Positions 29,939 to 39,821 of a stretch of 64,000 nucleotides of DNA are shown piece after piece. Location: the NCBI RefSeq assembly GCF_900186865.1, contig NZ_LT906480.1:886001-950000 (forward strand), written 5' to 3'. The position numbers and the translations under genes are program-made. The DNA comes from Stenotrophomonas maltophilia (lineage in GTDB: Bacteria > Pseudomonadota > Gammaproteobacteria > Xanthomonadales > Xanthomonadaceae). The notes beneath the pieces are model-generated. The model did not search any database and was not told the DNA's origin. It saw only the letters and a program-made list of their open reading frames with translations. Numbering within the stretch: the first letter of the stretch is position 1; each line of letters opens with the position of its first letter.

Positions 29939-29972
29939 CGCCCCGATGTTGCCTGGGTAGGGCATCGGGGCG
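29939..29972 (+). terminator. Hairpin after tuf copy 2
   Basis: A perfect 10-bp stem CGCCCCGATG/CATCGGGGCG with a 14-nt loop begins 15 bp after the stop. It lacks a T-run, so it may be a partial terminator or an mRNA 3' stabiliser. Confidence 0.5.
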
Positions 29973-30062
29973 TATCAAATGGGAAAGCAGGCACAGGATG
30001 TGCCTTGTGTTCCCCGGACCAGGAAGGGTCAATGCCATTCAGGCGGCGTCAACAGGCGACTG

Positions 30063-30091
30063 TTGACAGCTGCCTTGCGTGCCATTATGCT
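30063..30091 (+). promoter_or_regulatory. S10 operon promoter
   Basis: Perfect -35 TTGACA (30063-30068), 17-bp spacer, -10 TATGCT (30086-30091). It leaves a leader of about 160 nt before rpsJ. Confidence 0.7.
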
Positions 30092-30097
30092 TCTACG

Positions 30098-30256
30098 TCT
30101 GGGCAGGCCGGGAAACTGGTCTGCCTACGTTTTTGAGGTCTATGGATTGACCTTGGCGGCCTGCAGGAGTGCGGGCCGTCCGTATTCAGGAATTTCATGG
30201 GGCAAAGCAACCCAGAGGCTTTGTCTGTCGCTCTTTTAACGAAGGAACCTACCGCC
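30098..30256 (+). promoter_or_regulatory. S10 operon leader
   Basis: Untranslated stretch between the promoter and rpsJ with paired elements (for example GGCAGGCC/GGTCTGCC near 30102-30126). In E. coli the S10 leader is the target of L4 autoregulation; that role here is inferred from position only. An in-frame ATG at 30197 is not used by homology. Confidence 0.4.
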
Positions 30257-30568
30257 ATGGCGGACCAAAAGATCCGGATCCGGCTGAAAGCGTTCGATCA
30301 TCGTCTGATCGACCGTTCGGCCAGCGAGATCGTTGAAACGGCAAAGCGGACCGGCGCGCAAGTGCGTGGCCCGATCCCGCTGCCGACCAAGATCGAGCGT
30401 TACACCGTTCTCGTTTCCCCGCACGTCGACAAGGACGCGCGTGACCAGTACGAGACCCGCACGCACAAGCGCGTGCTCGATATCGTTGACCCGAATGACA
30501 AGACCGTGGACGCGCTGATGAAGCTCGAACTGGCTGCCGGCGTCGACGTTCAGATCAAGCTGACCTGA
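30257..30568 (+). CDS. rpsJ: 30S ribosomal protein S10 (NusE)
   Basis: 103 aa from ATG 30257 ([19 protein letters not shown]), the canonical start; the frame is open 20 codons upstream. Functions in the 30S head and, as NusE, with NusG and NusB. GAAGGAA precedes the start. First gene of the S10 operon. Confidence 0.98.
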
Positions 30569-30579
30569 GGACTACGACC

Positions 30580-31230
30580 ATGACGAAGAAGTATTCGTTG
30601 GGCTTCGTGGGCCGCAAGGCTGGCATGAGCCGCGTGTTCACTGAAGATGGCCGCTCCATCCCGGTGACCCTGATCGAAGCAACCCCGAACCGCATCGCGC
30701 AGATCAAGACCGTCGAAACCGACGGCTACAGCGCCGTGCAGGTGACCGTCGGCGCGCGTCGCGCTGCCCTGGTCAACAAGCCGGAAGCCGGCCACTTCGC
30801 CAAGGCGAAGGTGGAAGCGGGTCGTGGCCTGTGGGAATTCCGCGTTGAAGACGCGCAGCTCGGCGATTTCGCCGTTGGCGGCGAAGTCAAGGCGGACATC
30901 TTCGAAGTCGGCCAGATCGTCGACGTCCAGGGTGTCACCAAGGGTAAGGGCTTCCAGGGCACCATCAAGCGCCACAACTTCCGTATGGGCGATGCAACCC
31001 ACGGTAACTCGCTGTCGCATCGCGCGCCGGGTTCGCTGGGTCAGCGCCAGACCCCGGGTCGCGTTTTCCCGGGCAAGAAGATGTCGGGCCACATGGGCGC
31101 GGTGCAGCAGAGCACCCAGAACCTGGAAGTGGTCAAGGTCGACGTCGAGCGCGGTCTGATCGCCGTTCGCGGCGCCGTTCCGGGCGCGGCGGGTGGCGAC
31201 GTGATCGTCCGTCCGGCGAGCAAGGCATAA
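30580..31230 (+). CDS. rplC: 50S ribosomal protein L3
   Basis: 216 aa. Conserved segments include [18 protein letters not shown] and the loop FMRMG-like [33 protein letters not shown], whose Gln is the PrmB methylation site in E. coli. Binds near the peptidyl transferase centre. Confidence 0.99.
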
Positions 31231-31242
31231 GGAGAGATGACG

Positions 31243-31848
31243 ATGGAACTCGTTATCACGGGTAGCAACAACAAGGTCTCGGTCTCCGACGCCGTGTTCG
31301 GTCGCGATTTCAGCGAAGATCTGGTCCACCAGGTCGTCGTTGCCTACCGCAACGCCGGTCGCGCCGGCACCAAGGCACAGAAGACTCGCTCCGAAGTGGC
31401 TGGTACCACCAAGAAGTCGAAGAAGCAGAAGGGCGGCGGCGCGCGTCATGGCGCACTGACGGCTCCGATCTTCGTCGGCGGCGGTGTCACCTTCGCGGCC
31501 AAGCCGCGCAGCTTCGAGCAGAAGGTCAATCGTAAGCAGTACCGTGCCGCCATGTGCGCGATCCTGTCCGAGCTGAACCGTCAGGGCCGTCTGACCATCG
31601 TGGAGTCCTTCGACGTCGAAGTGACCAACACGAAGGGTCTGATCGCCAAGCTGGCCGGCCTGGAAGTGGGCAAGCGCCCGCTGATCGTCACCGAAGAAGC
31701 GTCCGAGCACCTGTACCTGTCCGCCCGCAATCTGCCGTACGTGCAGGTGCGTGACGTCCAGGGTCTGGATCCGGTCTCGCTGGTGGGTGCCGACACGGTC
31801 GTCATCACCGCTGACGCGGTCAAGAAGGTCGAGGAGTGGCTGGCATGA
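31243..31848 (+). CDS. rplD: 50S ribosomal protein L4
   Basis: 201 aa from ATG 31243 ([23 protein letters not shown]). AAGGAGAG lies 6 bp upstream of this start, while the in-frame ATG at 31237 is too close to it. The exit-tunnel loop [14 protein letters not shown] is present; E. coli L4 represses the S10 operon. The stop overlaps the rplW start (ATGA). Confidence 0.97.
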
Positions 31849-32144
31849 ACAGCAACGAAAAAATCTTCAGCGTGCTGCGTGCCCCGCGTGTCTCCGAAAA
31901 GACCGCGCGCCTGCAGGAACTCTCCAACCAGTATGTCTTCGAAGTTTCGAACGAAGCCACCAAGGCCGATGTAAAGGCCGCGGTTGAGCAGCTGTTCGAC
32001 GTCAAGGTCGAAGCCGTCAACGTGGTCAACGTCAAGGGCAAGAACAAGTCCTTCCGTAACCGTGCTGGCCGCCGCGGCGATTGGCGCAAGGCGTACGTTC
32101 GCCTGGCCGATGGCCAGTCGATCGATGTAACGGCCAAGGCCTGA
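31845..32144 (+). CDS. rplW: 50S ribosomal protein L23
   Basis: 99 aa from ATG 31845 ([20 protein letters not shown]), overlapping rplD by 4 bp. Sits at the tunnel exit and docks trigger factor, SRP and Sec[25 protein letters not shown] is the conserved C-terminal RNA-binding loop. Confidence 0.98.
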
Positions 32145-32154
32145 GGTACATCCC

Positions 32155-32982
32155 ATGCCATTGATGAAATTCAAGCCCACTTCCCCCGGCCGCCGTTCGG
32201 CCGTGCGCGTGGTCACTCCCGACCTGCACAAGGGTGCTCCGCACGCTGCGCTGGTCGAGTCGCAGAGCCGCTCGGGTGGTCGTAACCACCATGGCCGCAT
32301 CACCGTGCGTCACGTCGGTGGTGGTGCCAAGCAGCACTACCGCATCATCGACTTCAAGCGCAACAAGCTGGGCATCCCGGCGCGCGTGGAACGCATCGAA
32401 TACGATCCGAACCGCACCGCGCACATCGCTCTGCTGTGCTACGTCGACGGTGAGCGTCGCTACATCATCGCCCCGAAGGGCCTGAAGGCCGGTGATCAGG
32501 TGATCGCTGGTTCGGATGCCCCGATCAAGGCTGGCAACACCCTGCCGCTGCGCAACATCCCGGTCGGCACCACCATCCACTGCATCGAACTGAAGCCGGG
32601 CAAGGGCGCTCAGATCGCTCGCGCCGCCGGTGCGGCCGTGCAGCTGGTGGCTCGCGAAGGCATCTACGCCACCCTGCGCCTGCGCTCGGGTGAAATGCGT
32701 AAGGTTCCGGTCGAGTGCTGCGCCACCATCGGTGAAGTCGGCAACGACGAGCACAGCCTGGAAAAGCTGGGCAAGGCCGGTGCCAAGCGTTGGCGCGGCG
32801 TCCGCCCGACCGTTCGTGGTGCTGCCATGAACCCGGTTGATCACCCGCACGGTGGTGGTGAGGCGAAGGCCGGCCAGGGTAACCCGCATCCGGTCACCCC
32901 GTGGGGTGTCCCGACCAAGGGTTACAAGACGCGCCATAACAAGCGCACTCAGCAGTTCATCGTCCGCGATCGTAGGGGCTAA
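32155..32982 (+). CDS. rplB: 50S ribosomal protein L2
   Basis: 275 aa. Contains [16 protein letters not shown] and the signature [14 protein letters not shown], with the conserved His near the peptidyl transferase centre. Required for subunit association. The TGAGG at the rplW stop serves as its Shine-Dalgarno. Confidence 0.99.
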
Positions 32983-32988
32983 TCGACC

Positions 32989-33258
32989 ATGGCACGTTCA
33001 CTCAAGAAGGGCCCGTTCGTCGATCACCACCTCGTCAAGAAGGTGGAGGCCGCTGCGGGCAGCAAGAAGCCGATCAAGACCTGGTCGCGCCGTTCGATGA
33101 TCCTGCCTGACATGGTAGGCGTCACCATTGCCGTGCATAACGGCAAGAACCACATCCCGGTTCTCGTCAACGAGAACATGGTCGGCCACAAGCTCGGCGA
33201 ATTTGCCATCACCCGGACCTTCAAGGGTCACGGTGGTGACAAGAAGTCGGGCAAGTAA
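32989..33258 (+). CDS. rpsS: 30S ribosomal protein S19
   Basis: 89 aa ([46 protein letters not shown] is the S19 signature). Binds 16S rRNA in the 30S head with S13. Six bp after rplB. Confidence 0.99.
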   Translation: MARSLKKGPFVDHHLVKKVEAAAGSKKPIKTWSRRSMILPDMVGVTIAVHNGKNHIPVLVNENMVGHKLGEFAITRTFKGHGGDKKSGK

Positions 33259-33270
33259 GGAGAGATGACA

Positions 33271-33606
33271 ATGGAAGCGAAAGCCATCCTGCGCACTGCG
33301 CGCATCTCCCCGCAGAAGGCTCGTCTGGTCGCTGACCAGGTGCGCGGTCTGCCGGCCGAGCGTGCGGTCAACCTGCTGAAGTTCTCGGACAAGAAGGCTG
33401 CCCACCTGATCAAGAAGGTGGTGGAGTCGGCTATTGCCAACGCCGAGAACAACCAGGGCGCCGACGTCGACGAGCTGAAGGTTCAGACCATCATGGTTGA
33501 TGAAGGTCCGACCCTGAAGCGTTTCATGGCGCGGGCGAAAGGCCGCGGTACCCGCATCCTCAAGCGCACCAGCCACATCACTGTGGTTGTGGGCGCCGCC
33601 AAGTAA
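33271..33606 (+). CDS. rplV: 50S ribosomal protein L22
   Basis: 111 aa from ATG 33271 ([20 protein letters not shown]), chosen because AAGGAGAG is optimally spaced; an ATG at 33265 is in frame. The beta-hairpin ([21 protein letters not shown]) lines the exit tunnel and is a macrolide-resistance hotspot; it looks wild-type. Confidence 0.97.
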   Translation: MEAKAILRTARISPQKARLVADQVRGLPAERAVNLLKFSDKKAAHLIKKVVESAIANAENNQGADVDELKVQTIMVDEGPTLKRFMARAKGRGTRILKRTSHITVVVGAAK

Positions 33607-33624
33607 GCGGATAAGGAAAAGACC

Positions 33625-34359
33625 ATGGGTCATAAAGTTCATCCGATTGGTATCCGCCTCGGCATTTCCAAGGACTGGAACTCCAAGTGGTACGCCAACA
33701 AGGCCGAGTTCGCTGGTTACCTGGCAGCCGACCTGAAAGTGCGCGAAATGCTGCGCAAGAAGCTGGCTCAGGCCGGCATCAGCAAGATCCTGATCGAGCG
33801 TCCGGCCAAGACCGCTCGCGTGACGATCCACACCGCCCGTCCGGGCGTGGTGATCGGCAAGCGCGGTGAGGACATCGAGAAGCTGCGCAAGGAAGTGAGC
33901 GAGATGATGGGCGTCCCGGCGCACATCAACGTCACCGAAGTGCGCAAGCCGGAACTGGACGCGCAGCTCGTTGCCGAGTCGATCGCCCAGCAGCTGGAGC
34001 GTCGCATCATGTTCCGCCGCGCAATGAAGCGCTCGGTCGGCAACGCGATGCGCCTGGGTGCCCTGGGCATCAAGGTCAACGTGGGTGGCCGCCTCAACGG
34101 TGCAGAAATCGCCCGTTCGGAGTGGTACCGCGAAGGCCGCGTGCCGCTGCACACCCTGCGTGCCGACATCGACTATGGCTTCGCTGAAGCCAAGACGACC
34201 TACGGCATCATCGGCATCAAGGTCTGGATCTACAAGGGCGAGGTCTTCGATTTCTCCCAGGTTGGCCAGGAAAAGCAGGACGACACCCCGTCGCGCAACG
34301 ATCGTCACGATCGCGGCGACCGTGGTGACCGTCAGCGCCCGGCCCGTGAAGCGAGGTAA
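33625..34359 (+). CDS. rpsC: 30S ribosomal protein S3
   Basis: 244 aa. KH domain ([20 protein letters not shown]) and C-terminal mRNA-entry domain ([31 protein letters not shown]). After the conserved core, a low-complexity Arg/Asp tail of about 20 residues ([18 protein letters not shown]) makes it longer than the E. coli protein (233 aa). Confidence 0.98.
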   Translation: MGHKVHPIGIRLGISKDWNSKWYANKAEFAGYLAADLKVREMLRKKLAQAGISKILIERPAKTARVTIHTARPGVVIGKRGEDIEKLRKEVSEMMGVPAHINVTEVRKPELDAQLVAESIAQQLERRIMFRRAMKRSVGNAMRLGALGIKVNVGGRLNGAEIARSEWYREGRVPLHTLRADIDYGFAEAKTTYGIIGIKVWIYKGEVFDFSQVGQEKQDDTPSRNDRHDRGDRGDRQRPAREAR

Positions 34360-34364
34360 CGACA

Positions 34365-34778
34365 ATGTTGCAACCCAAGCGAACCAAGTACCGCAAGGTA
34401 CACAAGGGCCGTAACGATGGCCTGAGCTGGAGCGCCAACGCTGTCAGCTTCGGCGAATACGGCCTGAAGGCAACCGCACACGGTCAGCTGACCGCGCGTC
34501 AGATCGAAGCGGCCCGCCGCTCGATCAGCCGCTACGTCAAGCGCGGCGGCAAGATGTGGATCCGCGTGTTCCCCGACAAGCCCATCACCAAGAAGCCCAT
34601 CGAAGTCCGAATGGGTTCTGGTAAGGGTAACGTGGAATACTGGGTGGCCCAGATCCAGCCCGGCCGCATGATCTATGAAATCGAGGGTGTTTCCGAGGAA
34701 GTGGCTCGCGAGGCGTTCCGCCTGGCCGCCGCCAAGCTCTCGGTCACCACCACTTTCGTGACCCGTACGGTGCGCTGA
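34365..34778 (+). CDS. rplP: 50S ribosomal protein L16
   Basis: 137 aa ([36 protein letters not shown]). Positions A-site tRNA elbow; the conserved Arg that YcfD hydroxylates lies in the GRxxR-like region. Its TGA overlaps the rpmC ATG by one base. Confidence 0.98.
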   Translation: MLQPKRTKYRKVHKGRNDGLSWSANAVSFGEYGLKATAHGQLTARQIEAARRSISRYVKRGGKMWIRVFPDKPITKKPIEVRMGSGKGNVEYWVAQIQPGRMIYEIEGVSEEVAREAFRLAAAKLSVTTTFVTRTVR

Positions 34779-34963
34779 TGGATATCAAAACTCTCCGTGA
34801 AAAGTCGGCTGACGAACTCAAGGCCCACCTGATCGACCTGCGTAAGGAACAGTTCTCTGTCCGTATGCAGCAGGTCACCGGCCAGCTGCCGAAGACCCAC
34901 GACATTCGCCGGGTCCGTCGCGAGATTGCTCGCGTCAAGACCCTGCTCGGCAGCACGAAGTAA
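34778..34963 (+). CDS. rpmC: 50S ribosomal protein L29
   Basis: 61 aa ([26 protein letters not shown]...[14 protein letters not shown]), an all-helical protein next to L23 at the tunnel exit. Overlaps rplP by one base. Confidence 0.98.
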   Translation: MDIKTLREKSADELKAHLIDLRKEQFSVRMQQVTGQLPKTHDIRRVRREIARVKTLLGSTK

Positions 34964-34974
34964 GGATGGCCGCT

Positions 34975-35244
34975 ATGAGCGACAATACTGAAAAGAAGAC
35001 GCTGCGCACGGTCGAAGGCCGTGTCGTCAGCAACAAGATGGACAAGACGGTTACCGTCCTGGTTGAGCGTCAGGTCAAGCACGCGCTGTACGGCAAGTAC
35101 ATCAAGCGCTCGACGAAGCTGCACGCCCACGATGCCGACAACGCCTGCAAGGAAGGCGATGTCGTCCGCGTGACCGAGATTGCTCCGATGTCCAAGACCA
35201 AGAACTGGCGCGTGGTGGAAGTCATCACGCGCGCGGCTGAATAA
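34975..35244 (+). CDS. rpsQ: 30S ribosomal protein S17
   Basis: 89 aa from ATG 34975 ([25 protein letters not shown]). The AAGGA at 34962 is spaced for this start; the in-frame ATG at 34966 overlaps it. OB-fold protein binding the 16S 5' domain. Confidence 0.97.
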   Translation: MSDNTEKKTLRTVEGRVVSNKMDKTVTVLVERQVKHALYGKYIKRSTKLHAHDADNACKEGDVVRVTEIAPMSKTKNWRVVEVITRAAE

Positions 35245-35255
35245 GGAGCTGAATC

Positions 35256-35624
35256 ATGATCCAGATGCAGAGCTACCTTGACGTCGCGGACAATTCGGGT
35301 GCCAAGCAGGTGATGTGCTTCAAGGTGCTGGGTGGTTCCAAGCGCCGTTACGCCGGCATCGGCGACATCATCAAGGTCACCGTGAAGGATGCGATTCCGC
35401 GCGGCAAGGTCAAGAAGGGTGAAGTGTATGACGCCGTCGTGGTGCGTACCCGCAAGGGTGTGCGTCGCGCCGACGGCTCGCTGATCCGCTTCGACGGCAA
35501 CGCTGCCGTTCTGCTGAACAGCAAGCAGGAGCCGATCGGTACCCGTATCTTCGGGCCGGTGACCCGTGAACTTCGTTCGGAGAAGTTCATGAAGATCGTC
35601 TCGCTCGCTCCCGAAGTGCTGTGA
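35256..35624 (+). CDS. rplN: 50S ribosomal protein L14
   Basis: 122 aa, canonical length ([37 protein letters not shown]). Forms an intersubunit bridge and is the target of RsfS. First gene of the spc group; AAGGAGCT precedes it. Confidence 0.99.
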
Positions 35625-35640
35625 GCGACAGGAGATAATC

Positions 35641-35958
35641 ATGGCTAACCGTATCAAGAAGGGCGACCAGGTTGTCGTCAACGCTGGCAAGGACAAGGGC
35701 AAGCAGGGCGAAGTCGTCCGCGTCGACGGCGACCGTGTGGTCGTCGCCAACGTGAACATCGTCAAGCGCCACACCAAGCCGAACCCGCAGGCAGGTGTTG
35801 CCGGCGGCGTGGTCGAGCGCGAAGCTTCGATCCATATCTCCAACGTGAATGTTCTGAACCCGGCTTCGGGCAAGGGCGAACGCGTTGGCTTCAAGGTGCT
35901 GGAGGATGGACGCAAACTGCGTGTGTTCCGCTCCAGCGGTGAGGCGCTCGACGCCTGA
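35641..35958 (+). CDS. rplX: 50S ribosomal protein L24
   Basis: 105 aa with a KOW motif ([31 protein letters not shown]). Early assembly protein near the tunnel exit. Confidence 0.99.
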
Positions 35959-35969
35959 GGAATGAGAAG

Positions 35970-36512
35970 ATGAGTTCCCGTCTCGAAAAGTTCTACAAGG
36001 ACGAAGTGGTGCCGGCGCTGATGAAGCAGTTCGGCTACACCAATCCGATGGAAGTGCCGAAGCTGGTCAAGGTCACCCTGAACATGGGTGTCGGCGAAGC
36101 GGCCACCAACAAGAAGATCCTGGAAAACGCCGTCGGCGACATGACCAAGATTTCCGGCCAGAAGCCGGTTGTCACCAAGTCGCGTGTGTCGGTTGCGTCG
36201 TTCAAGATCCGCGATGGTTGGCCGATCGGCTGCAAGACCACGCTGCGTCGCCACAAGATGTACGAGTTCCTGGATCGCCTGATCAACATCTCGCTGCCGC
36301 GCGTGCGCGACTTCCGTGGTGTTTCCGGTCGTTCCTTCGACGGCCGCGGCAACTTCAACATGGGTGTGAAGGAGCAGATCATCTTCCCGGAAATCGACTT
36401 CGACGCCGTCGACGCGATCCGCGGTATGGATATCGCCATCACCACCACTGCGAAGACCGACGCGGAAGCGAAGGCGCTGCTGGCAGCGTTCAAGTTCCCG
36501 TTCCGTAACTGA
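35970..36512 (+). CDS. rplE: 50S ribosomal protein L5
   Basis: 180 aa. Binds 5S rRNA and contacts P-site tRNA. Signature [13 protein letters not shown] and [32 protein letters not shown] are intact. Confidence 0.99.
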   Translation: MSSRLEKFYKDEVVPALMKQFGYTNPMEVPKLVKVTLNMGVGEAATNKKILENAVGDMTKISGQKPVVTKSRVSVASFKIRDGWPIGCKTTLRRHKMYEFLDRLINISLPRVRDFRGVSGRSFDGRGNFNMGVKEQIIFPEIDFDAVDAIRGMDIAITTTAKTDAEAKALLAAFKFPFRN

Positions 36513-36530
36513 TCTGTCGAGGAAACCGAA

Positions 36531-36836
36531 ATGGCAAAGACCTCCATGGTCAACCGCGACATCAAGCGGGAAAAGCTGGCAAAGAAGTACGCTGAAAAGC
36601 GTGCAGCTCTGAAGAAGATCGTGTCCTCCGTGGACGCGACCTACGAAGAGAAGATCGACGCCGCAACCAAGCTGGCCAAGCTGCCGCGCGATTCGTCGCC
36701 GAGCCGCCAGCGCAACCGTTGCGAGCTGTCGGGTCGTCCGCGTGGCGTCTACAGCAAGTTCGGCCTGGGCCGTAACAAGCTGCGCGAAGCCACCATGCGT
36801 GGCGACGTCCCGGGTCTGCGCAAGGCCAGCTGGTGA
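36531..36836 (+). CDS. rpsN: 30S ribosomal protein S14 (zinc-independent form)
   Basis: 101 aa. The long form lacking CxxC zinc ligands, with C-terminal [26 protein letters not shown]. Followed by a 258-bp spacer that breaks the usual tight spacing to rpsH. Confidence 0.98.
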   Translation: MAKTSMVNRDIKREKLAKKYAEKRAALKKIVSSVDATYEEKIDAATKLAKLPRDSSPSRQRNRCELSGRPRGVYSKFGLGRNKLREATMRGDVPGLRKASW

Positions 36837-36856
36837 TCCCAGCCGGCCCTGCGATC

Positions 36857-36880
36857 AGGAGCCCCTTCGGGGGTTCCTGA
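36857..36880 (+). repeat. Hairpin after rpsN
   Basis: CAGGAGCCCC pairs with GGGGTTCCTG around TTCG, 20 bp after the rpsN stop. No T-run follows; probably an mRNA 3'-end structure. Confidence 0.6.
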
Positions 36881-36924
36881 ACCGGGCAGGGGAGGCATTC
36901 AGCCTTCCCGACGCAAAAAAACCG

Positions 36925-36952
36925 AAGAGCCCGGCGCAAGCCGGGCTCTTTT
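36925..36952 (+). terminator. Intrinsic terminator inside the spc operon
   Basis: AAGAGCCCGGC pairs with GCCGGGCTCTT around GCAA, ending in TTTT; a run of seven A before it makes it potentially bidirectional. It lies between rpsN and rpsH, so transcription of the rest of spc must depend on read-through or the downstream -10 element. Confidence 0.8.
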
Positions 36953-36956
36953 GGCG

Positions 36957-36962
36957 TATACT
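36957..36962 (+). promoter_or_regulatory. Candidate -10 element upstream of rpsH
   Basis: TATACT directly after the terminator. No convincing -35 is visible because that position falls in the terminator stem. A second hairpin (about 36989-37020, GAGTGGGC/GCCCACT) follows before rpsH. Confidence 0.4.
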
Positions 36963-37094
36963 CCCGCGTCTTGCCCTGTGCAGACGGGGTTGTAGGAGTG
37001 GGCTTCCGGCCCACTGCAACAAGGGACCTGGCCCGTTTCCAGGAGACAACAGATTTTCGCGAAAGCGGATATCGGTGCACTCAAAGGTACTCAT

Positions 37095-37493
37095 ATGAGC
37101 ATGACTGATCCCATCGCCGACCTGCTGGTCCGCATCAAGAATGCGGCCGCGGTTGGCAAGCAGACGGTGAAAGCCCCGTCGTCCAAGATCAAGGTTGCGA
37201 TCGCCCAGGTCCTGAAGGACGAGGGTTACATCACCGACCTGCGCGTGACCCAGCTGGAAAACAACAAGTCCGAGCTGGAAATCGTGCTGAAGTATTTCGA
37301 AGGCAAGCCGGTCATCGCGACCCTGAAGCGCTTCTCGCGTTCGGGCCTGCGCCAGTACCGCGGCAAGAGCGAGCTGCCGAAGGTCATGAACGGCCTGGGT
37401 ATCTCCATCATTTCCACCTCCAAGGGCATCATGACTGATGCGCAGGCGCGCCAGCTGGGCGTCGGCGGCGAAGTCCTGTGCTTCGTGGCCTAA
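37095..37493 (+). CDS. rpsH: 30S ribosomal protein S8
   Basis: 132 aa ([42 protein letters not shown]). Central 16S-domain assembly protein; in E. coli S8 represses the spc operon. Start by homology; no strong Shine-Dalgarno. Confidence 0.98.
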   Translation: MSMTDPIADLLVRIKNAAAVGKQTVKAPSSKIKVAIAQVLKDEGYITDLRVTQLENNKSELEIVLKYFEGKPVIATLKRFSRSGLRQYRGKSELPKVMNGLGISIISTSKGIMTDAQARQLGVGGEVLCFVA

Positions 37494-37511
37494 GGCGAAA
37501 GGAGTAGAACT

Positions 37512-38036
37512 ATGTCCCGCGTAGCCAAGAAGCCGATCGACCTGGGTAAGGTTGAACTGAACGTCCAGTCGGACAGCGTCACCGCCAAGGGCCCGAAGGG
37601 CACCCTGTCGCTGGCCAAGCCGGCCGGTATTGCCATCAACGTCGACAACGGCGTTGCCACCCTGAGCACCGAGAACGCCGACCTGGTCGCACTGACCGGT
37701 ACCGTGCGTGCGATCCTGTCCAACATGGTCAAGGGCGTGTCCGAAGGCTTCGAGCGCAAGCTGGAGCTGGTCGGCGTGGGTTACCGCGCTGCCATGCAGG
37801 GCAAGGACCTGAGCCTGTCGCTGGGCTTCTCGCATCCGGTCGTGTTCGTGGCGCCGGAAGGCATCACCCTGTCGACCCCGACCCAGACCGAGATCCTGGT
37901 CCAGGGCGCTGACAAGCAGGTCGTCGGTGAAGTTGCCGCCAAGATCCGTGCGTTCCGCAAGCCGGAGCCGTACAAGGGCAAGGGCGTGAAGTACTCCGAC
38001 GAAGTCATCATCCGTAAGGAAGCCAAGAAGGCATAA
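37512..38036 (+). CDS. rplF: 50S ribosomal protein L6
   Basis: 174 aa, two-domain RNA-binding protein near the sarcin-ricin loop; the C-terminal [23 protein letters not shown] is diagnostic. AAAGGAG precedes the start. An 86-bp spacer with a GCCCGCAC...GTGCGGAC-type hairpin separates it from rplR. Confidence 0.99.
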
Positions 38037-38122
38037 GCGCGAGTCCCTCGCAAGAGCCCGCACATCCCTGTGCGGACTTCTCAGGGAAAAGCTCTTCCTT
38101 CAGCTTTCAAGGAATAATCAAA

Positions 38123-38476
38123 ATGAACAAGAACATCGCCCGCCTGCGTCGCGCCAAGTCGACCCGCGCCCACATCCGTGAGCTCGGCGTCGCCCGCCTG
38201 TCGGTGCTGCGCACCGGTCAGCACCTGTACGCCCAGGTCTTCACCGCCGACGGTTCCAAGGTGCTGGCTGCCGCCAACACCACCCAGACCGACGTCATGG
38301 AAGGCCTGAAGAACGGCAAGAACGCCGATGCCGCCGCCAAGGTTGGCCGCATCGTCGCCGAGCGCGCCAAGGCCGCCGGCGTCGAGAAGGTTGCCTTCGA
38401 TCGTTCGGGCTACCGCTACCACGGCCGCATCAAGGCCCTGGCAGAAGCGGCCCGCGAAGCCGGCCTGCAGTTCTAA
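38123..38476 (+). CDS. rplR: 50S ribosomal protein L18
   Basis: 117 aa 5S rRNA-binding protein ([48 protein letters not shown]). CAAGGAATAA precedes the start. The 161-bp spacer to rpsE holds GC hairpins but no gene. Confidence 0.99.
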   Translation: MNKNIARLRRAKSTRAHIRELGVARLSVLRTGQHLYAQVFTADGSKVLAAANTTQTDVMEGLKNGKNADAAAKVGRIVAERAKAAGVEKVAFDRSGYRYHGRIKALAEAAREAGLQF

Positions 38477-38637
38477 GGGACAAGGGCAGGGGGCCATTGG
38501 CCTCCTGCCTGCCTGCTCGCCAGCCTGAGTGAGGCTGGACGGCGCCGCTCTTCTGCAGCGGCCCACCGGAACGCCGCGTCACGCCACAACCATAAGCGGC
38601 TTCGAGCCGTACATACCCAAACAACCAAGGAATCAAC

Positions 38638-39180
38638 ATGGCAGAAGAGCGTCAGCAGCGGGGTCGCGATCGCGACCGTAACCGCGAAGAGAAGATCGAC
38701 GACGGCATGATCGAAAAGCTGGTCGCGGTCAACCGCGTCAGCAAGACCGTCAAGGGTGGCCGCCAGTTCACCTTCACCGCCCTGACCGTTGTCGGCGACG
38801 GCGAAGGCAAGGTCGGTTTCGGTTATGGCAAGGCCCGCGAAGTGCCGGTCGCCATCCAGAAGTCGATGGAACAGGCCCGCAAGAACCTGGTCAGCGTTGA
38901 CCTGAACAACGGCACCCTGTGGCACACCATCAAGGATGGTCACGGCGCAGCCCGCGTGTTCATGCAGCCGGCTTCGGAAGGTACCGGCGTCATCGCCGGC
39001 GGTGCCATGCGCGCCGTGCTGGAAGCGGTTGGCGTGAAGAACGTGCTGGCCAAGGCCACCGGTTCGCGCAACCCGATCAACCTGGTGCGTGCCACCGTGA
39101 AGGGCCTGTCTGCTGCGCAGTCGCCGGCCCGCATCGCGGCCAAGCGCGGCAAGAAGGTGGAGGAACTCAACCATGGCTAA
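38638..39180 (+). CDS. rpsE: 30S ribosomal protein S5
   Basis: 180 aa. Double-stranded RNA-binding domain ([19 protein letters not shown]) and helicase-related C-terminal domain ([19 protein letters not shown]). Slightly longer at the N-terminus than E. coli S5 ([15 protein letters not shown]). Overlaps rpmD by 8 bp. Confidence 0.98.
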
Positions 39181-39364
39181 TGAGTCCAACAAGACTGTCA
39201 AGGTCCGCCTGGTGCGTGGCCTGCGTGGCACCCAGTCGCGTCACCGCCTGTCGGTGCGTGCCCTGGGCCTGAACAAGCTCAACGATGTGCGTGAACTGAA
39301 GGACAGCCCGCAGGTGCGCGGCCTGATCAACAAGGTTCAGTACCTCGTCCAGGTTGAGGAGTAA
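39173..39364 (+). CDS. rpmD: 50S ribosomal protein L30
   Basis: 63 aa ([27 protein letters not shown]). Start inside the end of rpsE, giving an 8-bp overlap and likely translational coupling. Confidence 0.98.
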
Positions 39365-39370
39365 TCGACC

Positions 39371-39814
39371 ATGACTCTGCGTCTCAATGAACTGAGCCCG
39401 GCACCGGGCGCCCGCACCGAGCGTACCCGCGTCGGTCGCGGTATCGGCTCGGGCCTGGGCAAGACTGCCGGCCGCGGCCACAAGGGTTCGTTCGCCCGCA
39501 AGGGTGGCGGCAAGATCAAGGCTGGCTTCGAAGGCGGCCAGACCCCCATGCAGCGTCGTCTGCCGAAGATCGGCTTCCGTTCGCCGATCGCCAAGGACAC
39601 CGCTGAAGTGCTGCTGTACGCGCTGGACAAGCTGCCGGCCGGTGAGATCGACTTCGCCGCCCTGCGTGCTGCCAAGCTGGTCCCGAGCACTGCCAAGAAG
39701 GCCAAGGTCGTCGTCAAGGGCGAAGTGACCAAGGCGTTCACCCTGAAGGGTATTGCTGCCACGGCGGGTGCCAAGGCCGCGATCGAAGCTGCCGGCGGCA
39801 GCGTAACGGAGTAA
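39371..39814 (+). CDS. rplO: 50S ribosomal protein L15
   Basis: 147 aa with the Gly-rich N-terminal extension ([26 protein letters not shown]) that threads into 23S rRNA, and [17 protein letters not shown]. Seven bp before secY. Confidence 0.99.
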   Translation: MTLRLNELSPAPGARTERTRVGRGIGSGLGKTAGRGHKGSFARKGGGKIKAGFEGGQTPMQRRLPKIGFRSPIAKDTAEVLLYALDKLPAGEIDFAALRAAKLVPSTAKKAKVVVKGEVTKAFTLKGIAATAGAKAAIEAAGGSVTE

Positions 39815-39821
39815 GAAAATC

